This document shows, one piece after another, positions 5,536 through 8,972 of a DNA stretch of 8,972 bases (the first letter of the stretch is position 1; each line of letters begins with the position of its first letter). Position numbers and translations under genes: made by a program. The notes under the pieces are model-generated. The model worked only from the letters and a program-made list of their open reading frames with translations. It ran no database searches and had not been told where the DNA came from. Source of the DNA: Lachnospiraceae bacterium (lineage in GTDB: Bacteria > Bacillota > Clostridia > Lachnospirales > Lachnospiraceae); NCBI GenBank assembly GCA_009774155.1, contig VSNE01000094.1:1-8972 (forward strand). The letters run 5' to 3'.

Positions 5536-6342
5536 TTACTTCACAAGCTCTGTAAGCCACGGGGCAAGCGGCCTCGAAACCACCCTGGCATTCAGGTACG
5601 CCATTTCCAGGGTCAGGCACGTATGCCCCAGATAATACCCATCCATAACCGACAGGGTCATGGCAAGGTCTGGCTTTTTCATATTTGTCAGATAAACGGG
5701 CAAAAGATACTGCATCTTTCCCTGGTATCCCTGCGGCACGACAATCCCTGGTTCAATGACTGATTTCCTCCTTGCAAGCTCTACCGCTGTTTCCAACAGA
5801 AGCGGCAGGTTCTTTGCCCTGCGGATTTTATATGGGATTCGCTCCATATTTTCTTCATCCCCTAAAATATGTTCCACTTTAACCCTGACAGGCCAGTCCG
5901 GATTAAATCCTGTGCCATCCTGGGCAGCATGGTAATGAGGCCGCTCTGGCAGAGGCTCTATATATTTCAGCCTCGGTGAAATCTCATCGCAGAATCCCCT
6001 AAAATACCAGTCCAGCATGGAAGCACGCCTCTTATTCCGGTCAAAAAATCCATAGACTGCCTTATACCGTCCCGTATAAAGCCCTGTATGGAAGCACGCA
6101 CATTCATTTTCCACATGAAAATACCGTGCTGCCTCCGCCTCATCTTTGGCTGAGTTAAAGTCAATGCTCTGTTTCCTGAAAATGGTATGTATATACCTCT
6201 CTAAAATAGGTGTATCCTGATTCTTCGTTTCAACAGACGGCCTCTTAAATTTCCATGGCTCCGGCAGCACCAGCCCTTCCAGTTCCTCAAGCTGCCCGTA
6301 CCAGTCTGGCACATATGCAAACTCAAATAAATCTGTTTCCAT
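5536..6342 (-). CDS. DUF3825 domain protein
   Basis: A 268-aa cytosolic protein that I recognise as DUF3825, from the N-terminal LFEFAYVPDWYGQLEELEGL, the LERYIHTIFRKQ helix near residue 47, and the CFHTGLYTGRY segment followed by YGFFDRNK. Length suits a single full domain with no partner domain. In other proteins DUF3825 has been seen together with predicted RNA-binding modules, so an RNA-linked role is plausible, but no reaction is established. The start ATG 6342-6340 was chosen because GAAAGGAAC lies about 8 nt upstream and the family begins here; the frame is open for 13 codons more. It is the first complete gene after the repressor-controlled leader and sits downstream of a strong terminator, so its expression should need readthrough or another promoter. 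Function unknown. Confidence 0.85.
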   Translation of the reverse strand: METDLFEFAYVPDWYGQLEELEGLVLPEPWKFKRPSVETKNQDTPILERYIHTIFRKQSIDFNSAKDEAEAARYFHVENECACFHTGLYTGRYKAVYGFFDRNKRRASMLDWYFRGFCDEISPRLKYIEPLPERPHYHAAQDGTGFNPDWPVRVKVEHILGDEENMERIPYKIRRAKNLPLLLETAVELARRKSVIEPGIVVPQGYQGKMQYLLPVYLTNMKKPDLAMTLSVMDGYYLGHTCLTLEMAYLNARVVSRPLAPWLTELVK

Positions 6343-6451
6343 AGCTTTGTTCCTTTCACAAAATCTCTGACTGTATCCCACAATACTGTTTCATCCATCT
6401 GAATGCCTGCCATACAGTAGGCGAACGGCACCTAGCCCTTTTATCCATAAC

Positions 6452-6508
6452 AAAAAACAGGGAAAAGACACTCCGGCAGATGGGACTGCTTCTGTGTCTT
6501 TTCCCTGT
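6452..6508 (-). terminator. Strong intrinsic terminator in the leader of the DUF3825 gene
   Basis: On the minus strand ACAGGGAAAAGACAC and GTGTCTTTTCCCTGT form a perfect 15-bp stem, with a smaller GCAG/CTGC stem inside the loop, followed by TTTTTG. It lies about 100 nt after the mapped-by-eye promoter start and about 110 nt before the DUF3825 ATG. On the plus strand no T-run follows, so it acts leftward only. Position suggests an attenuator. Confidence 0.85.
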
Positions 6509-6529
6509 ATACGGATTTCCTCTATGAGA

Positions 6530-6546
6530 GTATGGTACAGCCATAC
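6530..6546. promoter_or_regulatory. Putative operator, GTATG-N7-CATAC copy 1
   Basis: GTATGGTACAGCCATAC, a 17-bp inverted repeat inside the early leader of the minus-strand module, about 60-75 nt after the promoter start. The same arms and spacing occur at 6696-6712. The RNA can also fold here into a 9-bp hairpin (6527-6549), so the site may act as DNA, RNA or both. Confidence 0.5.
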
Positions 6547-6573
6547 CCTTGATGGTGCAGATACCTGCGGATG

Positions 6574-6597
6574 TCACCTGGATTTTTTTGACCGCAT
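6574..6597 (-). CDS. Possible 7-aa leader peptide ahead of the attenuator
   Basis: ATG 6597-6595 with GGGGAG 6 nt upstream encodes MRSKKSR and then TGA. It begins about 10 nt after the likely transcription start and precedes the terminator at 6452-6508. Such placement is used by ribosome-controlled attenuators. Too short to support on its own. Confidence 0.3.
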   Translation of the reverse strand: MRSKKSR

Positions 6598-6613
6598 CAC
6601 TGCTCCCCTGTCC

Positions 6614-6641
6614 ATTATAAAACACTCCTTCTCTTTAACAA
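6614..6641 (-). promoter_or_regulatory. Minus-strand early promoter (TTGTTA-N16-TATAAT)
   Basis: Read on the minus strand: TTGTTA at 6641-6636, a 16-nt spacer, and a perfect TATAAT at 6619-6614, giving a start near 6607. It would drive the DUF3825 gene and what follows. It overlaps the plus-strand promoter of the regulator and is flanked by the putative operators, a CI/Cro-like arrangement. Confidence 0.6.
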
Positions 6642-6664
6642 GTATGGTTACACCGTCCTAAAAT
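6635..6664 (+). promoter_or_regulatory. Plus-strand promoter of the XRE regulator (TTAACA-N18-TAAAAT)
   Basis: TTAACA at 6635-6640 and TAAAAT at 6659-6664 with an 18-nt spacer, start near 6671, about 59 nt before the ATG. The half operator GTATGGTTACACC lies in the spacer. An alternative, TTTACA (6682) with TATCAT (6705), would start right at the ribosome binding site and is less likely. Confidence 0.5.
6642..6658. promoter_or_regulatory. Putative operator half site
   Basis: GTATGGTTACACCGTCC keeps the left arm of the GTATG-N7-CATAC repeat but not the right arm. It sits between the two divergent promoters, touching the -35 of one and filling the spacer of the other, so weak binding here could affect both. 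Confidence 0.35.
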
Positions 6665-6695
6665 AGTATTGCCACGCCATTTTTACATTTGCATG

Positions 6696-6712
6696 GTATG
6701 GCACTATCATAC
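6696..6712. promoter_or_regulatory. Putative operator, GTATG-N7-CATAC copy 2
   Basis: GTATGGCACTATCATAC, a 17-bp inverted repeat just before the AGGAGGTG of the XRE regulator gene. It matches the site at 6530-6546 in both arms and in several spacer bases, which suggests autoregulation of the regulator. Confidence 0.5.
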
Positions 6713-6729
6713 TTTTAGGAGGTGAAACT

Positions 6730-7074
6730 ATGGCTCTTCATCCAAAACAGTTCGGCATGGTGCTGAAAAATGCACGCATGGACAAAAAGCTTACCCAGGC
6801 TGAATTAGCTGAAAAACTGGATATTTCCCTTTCGTACCTGAAAGACCTTGAACGTTTCCGCAACAGCCCAAGCTACGAGGTCTTTGAAAAGGTCATCCGT
6901 TACTTCAACCTGTCAGCAGACACCGTGATCTACCCCAACCAGAACCTGGCCGATGATACATATCAGAAGATCGGGCGTCTGCTGACCCACTGTGACGAAG
7001 GACAGCTCAAAGTCATCCTCGCCACCACAGAGGCGCTTCTGTCCGTAAATGAAAAACCCTCAGAACAAGAGTAA
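6730..7074 (+). CDS. XRE-family (Cro/CI-type) transcriptional regulator
   Basis: A 114-aa DNA-binding protein. Residues about 8-62 form the five-helix Cro/CI HTH: FGMVLKNARMDKKLTQAELA gives helices 1-2 and DISLSYLKDLERFRNSPSYE the recognition helix and helix 4, followed by VFEKVIRYFNLSADTVIYP. The C-terminal 45 residues (DDTYQKIGRLLTHCDEGQLK onwards) are helical and probably dimerise; there is no peptidase or metal-binding domain, so induction is unlikely to be by RecA-type self-cleavage. Start ATG 6730 has AGGAGGTG 5-7 nt upstream. It is transcribed away from the early module, from a promoter overlapping the module's promoter, with matching inverted repeats on both sides. It is therefore the probable repressor of the module and of itself. 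It ends before a bidirectional terminator. Confidence 0.88.
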   Translation: MALHPKQFGMVLKNARMDKKLTQAELAEKLDISLSYLKDLERFRNSPSYEVFEKVIRYFNLSADTVIYPNQNLADDTYQKIGRLLTHCDEGQLKVILATTEALLSVNEKPSEQE

Positions 7075-7126
7075 CAGATGAATGCGGTGTCCAGGCGGTG
7101 TTTCCATCACTTTTTCCCTGCATTTT

Positions 7127-7176
7127 AAAGGCTCATTCCTGCAGCGGGGTTCCCGTGCAAAAATGAGCCTCTTTTA
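7127..7176. terminator. Bidirectional terminator between convergent genes
   Basis: AGGCTCATT (7129-7137) and AATGAGCCT (7162-7170) form a 9-bp stem with a GC-rich inner loop; CTTTTA follows on the plus strand and CCTTTAAAA on the minus strand. It separates the end of the XRE regulator gene from the end of the convergent 112-aa gene and could serve both. Confidence 0.6.
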
Positions 7177-7512
7177 CTGTCTGATCCATTTCATAAATTC
7201 TTCTGTAGACAGATCCTGCCGCAGAAGCCCCATGCCGCTTAACAGGAGGATGCAGTCCACATATCCCTGGCAGTATGCTTTCTGTCCTTCCAGCGAATTC
7301 ATATCTTCCAGTTTCGCCATCCACTCCAAAAGTAACTGCCGCTGTTCCTGTGGGAGCTGCTGCACCGCTGCTTCGCACTTTTCACGAAGCCTTTCCATTT
7401 CCTCTTGGGTTTCCTTATACCCTGGCACCTCTACTGCAGTATCCCTCGCTATATCCTCACAGCGCAGCCGGTTTAAAAACTGCCCAACCTGTTCCCATAT
7501 TTTATTCTGCAT
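7174..7512 (-). CDS. Hypothetical helical protein, 112 aa
   Basis: A 112-aa, mostly helical, Glu/Gln/Leu-rich protein starting MQNKIWEQVGQFLNRLRCED. A central charged stretch (about residues 34-68, with EEMERLREKCEAAVQQLPQE) may form a coiled coil, and a hydrophobic segment with AYCQGYVDCILLLSGMGLL follows; this is too polar at its ends to be a confident membrane helix. I chose ATG 7512-7510 because AAGGAGG lies 9 nt upstream; the TTG at 7530 overlaps that ribosome binding site. It is convergent with the XRE regulator and may be an accessory gene of the same element, since similar small proteins are seen in Clostridia mobile elements. No function can be assigned. Confidence 0.72.
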   Translation of the reverse strand: MQNKIWEQVGQFLNRLRCEDIARDTAVEVPGYKETQEEMERLREKCEAAVQQLPQEQRQLLLEWMAKLEDMNSLEGQKAYCQGYVDCILLLSGMGLLRQDLSTEEFMKWIRQ

Positions 7513-7594
7513 ATCTATGCCCTCCTTCAAATCTTATTATAATTATTAACATATCCGCAGATATTACACCATCCCGAATTCAAATCTATGCTCC

Positions 7595-7647
7595 AAAAAG
7601 AAACAGGCAGTGTTCCAAGCTTTCTGCTTAGAACACTGCCTATTTCT
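7595..7647. terminator. Terminator after the winged-helix gene, possibly bidirectional
   Basis: AGGCAGTGTTC (7605-7615) pairs perfectly with GAACACTGCCT (7631-7641), and AAGC/GCTT extends the stem inside after one mismatch, leaving a 5-nt TTTCT loop. GTTTCTTTTT follows on the minus strand and ATTTCTTTTTT on the plus strand. The stem overlaps the TAG stop of the winged-helix gene, whose transcription it should end. Confidence 0.78.
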
Positions 7648-8068
7648 TTTTTATTCGGTTCATTTTATATCCAACCCCACGTACCGTCTGAATATATTCT
7701 GGCTGGCTGGGATTGTCTTCAATTTTCTTTCGGAGACGGCGGACATGGGAAGTAATATTGCTGTCATCCTGAAGATATTCACCGTTCCAGACATAATTGT
7801 AAATCTTTTCTTTGGAAAGCGTTATGCCCTGATGGAGTGCCAAAACATAAAGAATACGGAATTCAATATTGGTAAGATTTACTTCATGGTTTTCTTTCAA
7901 AACTTTGTGCTGATCTGGGAGGAGGATCAATTCGCCGTTTTTTATACTCTCCTGCTTTCCCTCTATTGTTTCATCAATGCTAATATGAGCTTCATTTACA
8001 ATCTCTATTATTTTATCATATATTCCCTGCTCCGGTTCTTCTAAAGAAATAACGAGTAATTTTATCAT
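7640..8068 (-). CDS. OmpR/PhoB-type winged-helix protein, response-regulator output domain without intact receiver
   Basis: A 142-aa protein (144 aa from ATG 8074). Residues about 48-140 form a complete OmpR/PhoB winged helix: VNLTNIEFRILYVLALHQGI (strand and helix 1), LSKEKIYNYVW, DDSNITSHVRRLRKKIED as the recognition helix, and the wing YIQTVRGVGYKM. The first 40 residues, MIKLLVISLEE and an amphipathic helix, resemble only beta-4 and the last helix of a receiver. Upstream, in another frame, further receiver-like sequence remains, so this gene is probably the surviving 3' part of a response regulator. ATG 8068 is preferred because AAGGGAG lies 9 nt upstream of it and only 3 nt from ATG 8074. 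The DNA-binding part is intact and could still work without phosphorylation. No sensor kinase is visible in the window. Confidence 0.78.
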   Translation of the reverse strand: MIKLLVISLEEPEQGIYDKIIEIVNEAHISIDETIEGKQESIKNGELILLPDQHKVLKENHEVNLTNIEFRILYVLALHQGITLSKEKIYNYVWNGEYLQDDSNITSHVRRLRKKIEDNPSQPEYIQTVRGVGYKMNRIKKK

Positions 8069-8077
8069 ATCCATTAG

Positions 8078-8204
8078 CTCCCTTAATCAACTTCTCACTT
8101 TTTATACTTCTTTCACGTTTAAAGTCTTCAATCTCTAATAATACAACATCAAAACTATTACTGAATGCCAGATATATTTTAAGCAAAACCAACAGAACAT
8201 TATT
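8078..8204 (-). pseudogene. Out-of-frame receiver-domain remnant upstream of the winged-helix gene
   Basis: In a frame shifted relative to the winged-helix gene, codons from 8204 read through IYLAFSNSFDVVLLEIEDFK, which looks like helix 2 and beta-3 of a receiver, with Glu where the phospho-accepting Asp should be. Joining it across a shift near 8075-8090 to MIKLLVISLEE gives 29 residues between that Glu and the Ser of beta-4, the spacing expected of a receiver. The beta-1 acidic pocket and the helix 4/beta-5 region are missing. Interpretation: a decayed response regulator gene. Confidence 0.35.
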
Positions 8205-8221
8205 TTAAGAACTGTTGGTTT
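8186..8221 (-). terminator. Possible terminator after the metal-dependent repressor gene
   Basis: A 10-bp stem (AACCAACAG with CTGTTGGTT plus one A-T pair) around a 16-nt AT-rich loop, 11 nt after the repressor stop codon, followed on the minus strand by TTTTGCTT. Stem strength and T-run are modest. Confidence 0.4.
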
Positions 8222-8232
8222 CACTTACTCGC

Positions 8233-8592
8233 CTACATCAATGCGCACTTAAGTTTCTTGAAACTTTCTTCACTTATATCATGTTCCAACCGGCAGGCAT
8301 CCTTAACTGCAGTTTCCTTAGATATGCCAGCATTAGCAAAAACTGTAAGGAAAAATTCATACCGTTCATATACTTTTTGTGCTGCTAATACTCCTTTCTC
8401 GGTAAGACACAAGCTGCAATCCGGGTGCTTTATCAGAAACCCCTGCTCTTTTAGCTGTTTTATTGCTACACAAACACTTGCTTTGGAAACCCCCATAGAT
8501 TCGGCAATATTAACCGAATGAACATTCCCAAGTTTTCTCTGCAGTACAAAAATTGTTTTTAAGTAGTCTTCCTTAGATTTTCCTAATTCCAA
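8233..8592 (-). CDS. DtxR/MntR-family metal-dependent transcriptional repressor
   Basis: A 119-aa protein with a winged-helix N-terminus (LGKSKEDYLKTIFVLQ, then VHSVNIAESMGVSKASVCVA as the HTH, then LTEKGVLAAQKVYERY) and a C-terminal dimerisation/metal domain containing DACRLEHDISEE. The CxxEH set (C100, E103, H104) matches metal ligands of DtxR; the His normally found in the YERH segment is Tyr78 here, so one ligand is missing or replaced. There is no SH3-like third domain, as in short clostridial homologs. I chose TTG 8592-8590 because GGGGGAGG lies 6 nt upstream and homologs begin with this ELGKS-type segment; the frame is open to ATG 8631. The start follows the MATE stop codon by 1 nt, so the two are coupled. 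It probably senses Fe(II) or Mn(II); the target is unknown. Confidence 0.82.
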   Translation of the reverse strand: MELGKSKEDYLKTIFVLQRKLGNVHSVNIAESMGVSKASVCVAIKQLKEQGFLIKHPDCSLCLTEKGVLAAQKVYERYEFFLTVFANAGISKETAVKDACRLEHDISEESFKKLKCALM

Positions 8593-8593
8593 A

Positions 8594-8913
8594 TCAATCC
8601 TCCCCCATTTCAATTTCTGTTGACAAAGCATGATTTATTCTTACCGCAAAAACTATGGTAAGGATTGCAGTTAAAAGATCAGCCATAGGCTGTACCCATA
8701 CCACTCCTGTTAATCCCATGAAATGAGGCAATACAAAAACCAGGGGAAAGAAGAAAATTCCCTGTCTGCCCAAACTAAGCACACTTCCCACTAAGCTTTT
8801 ACCAATAGCTAAATAAAGTGATGCATACACCATTTGAAAGCCAAATGTAATAAATAATACTGCATTAAGTCTGAGTGCCTCTGCCGCTAGGCCAACTGGT
8901 GTTAGTATATAAG
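8594..8913 (-). pseudogene. MATE family efflux pump, C-terminal fragment, probably interrupted
   Basis: The C-terminal ~105 residues of a MATE (MepA/NorM-like) cation- or drug-coupled antiporter of the cytoplasmic membrane. Visible: the LRLNAVLFITFGFQMVYASL helix, LSLGRQG loop, the FFPLVFVLPHFMGLTGVVW helix and the last helix with QPMADLLTAILTIVFAV, then a short charged tail. These match the last three of the usual twelve helices. The reading frame stays open to the right edge, but upstream of LTPVGLAAEALRLNA the translation stops looking like MATE, and the DNA there resembles the end of an insertion sequence. It is therefore called interrupted near 8911-8914. If that is wrong, the gene is simply cut by the window edge. 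It overlaps the ribosome binding site of the downstream repressor gene, forming one operon. Confidence 0.68.
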
Positions 8914-8972
8914 TGTGGACAGGAAAAGTTGAACAACCTATACTATCAAGTGAAAAAACAAAGGAGATGTTC
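8914..8972 (+). mobile_element. Probable left end of an IS3-type (IS150-like) insertion sequence
   Basis: From 8914 the plus strand begins TGTGGACAGGAAAAGTTGAA, which resembles the terminal inverted repeats of IS150-group elements as I remember them. About 45 nt later AAAGGAG (8960-8966) looks like the ribosome binding site of a transposase first ORF lying just beyond the window. TATACT at about 8940 could be its -10 box. It coincides with the point where the MATE protein sequence becomes unrecognisable. Only one end is visible and no transposase codons, so this remains probable rather than certain. Confidence 0.5.

Noticed and set aside
6182..6200. GGTATGTATATACC palindrome resembling an operator arm
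   Set aside because: It is inside the DUF3825 coding region and lacks the N7 spacing and CATAC arm of the two matching sites.
6201..6431. 76-aa minus-strand frame overlapping the start of the DUF3825 gene
   Set aside because: No good ribosome binding site, and most of it is an alternate frame of DUF3825. The first ~30 codons look mildly protein-like, but not enough to call.
6356..6625. 89-aa minus-strand open frame upstream of DUF3825
   Set aside because: It would start at a GTG within the promoter -10 region and run through a perfect terminator hairpin; composition looks non-coding.
7082..7549. 155-aa plus-strand open frame rich in Ser and Cys
   Set aside because: Antisense to the 112-aa gene, which has a proper ribosome binding site; Ser/Cys richness is typical of a shadow frame.
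7610..8044. 144-aa plus-strand hydrophobic open frame
   Set aside because: Antisense to the winged-helix gene, whose domain is unmistakable; Phe/Ile richness comes from the AT-rich opposite strand.
1..8972. CRISPR array, tRNA or rRNA genes, integrase, attachment-site repeats
   Set aside because: Looked for on both strands; no regularly spaced repeats, cloverleaf-like sequences, recombinase motifs or paired direct repeats were seen. The Cas4-like cysteines belong to a replication-module nuclease, not to a CRISPR locus.

Overview
The window looks like chromosomal DNA of a low-to-mid GC Firmicute, most likely a gut Clostridia/Lachnospiraceae-type bacterium. The support is strong AGGAGG-type ribosome binding sites, short coupled genes, and family content (DUF2800, DUF2815, DUF3825, a phage family-A DNA polymerase) typical of prophages and related mobile elements in that group. 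This is inference from the reading; no search was run.

Left part, about 1-6720, mostly minus strand: an early/replication module of a prophage or phage-derived element, transcribed right to left. In transcription order it holds a DUF3825 protein, a small zinc-ribbon protein, a sigma-70-region-4-like HTH protein, a 72-aa protein, a 122-aa protein with a Lys/Ala-rich linker, a DUF2800 RecB/Cas4-like nuclease, a DUF2815 probable ssDNA-binding protein, a family-A DNA polymerase with a proofreading domain, and the start of one more conserved-looking small gene that runs off the left edge. Genes from the 72-aa protein onward are closely packed (26-bp overlap, TAAATG junction, 18-bp gap), apart from a 94-nt gap with a hairpin before the polymerase.

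Control region, about 6450-6730: an XRE-family regulator gene on the plus strand faces away from the module. The two promoters overlap at 6614-6664. Two 17-bp inverted repeats GTATG-N7-CATAC (6530-6546 and 6696-6712) and one half site (6642-6658) look like operators of this regulator.

The minus-strand transcript appears to be gated repeatedly: a strong intrinsic terminator in the leader before DUF3825, a second strong terminator 53 nt before the sigma-like start with no room for a promoter after it, and a possible non-standard promoter (GGGGTCCCC plus TATAGT) right after the sigma-like gene and before the replication genes. A plausible model is repressor control, then attenuation of the sigma-like gene, then activation of the replication genes by its product. 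The steps are inferred from layout.

Right part, about 7100-8972: a 112-aa helical protein of unknown function converges on the regulator. Beyond about 7540 the DNA is visibly more AT-rich and reads like a different, partly decayed region. It holds a winged-helix response-regulator output protein with an out-of-frame receiver remnant upstream, a DtxR/MntR-like metal-dependent repressor starting at TTG, and the C-terminal part of a MATE efflux pump that seems to be interrupted near 8911-8914 by the end of an insertion sequence continuing beyond the window. No rRNA, tRNA, CRISPR array, integrase or attachment site was seen.
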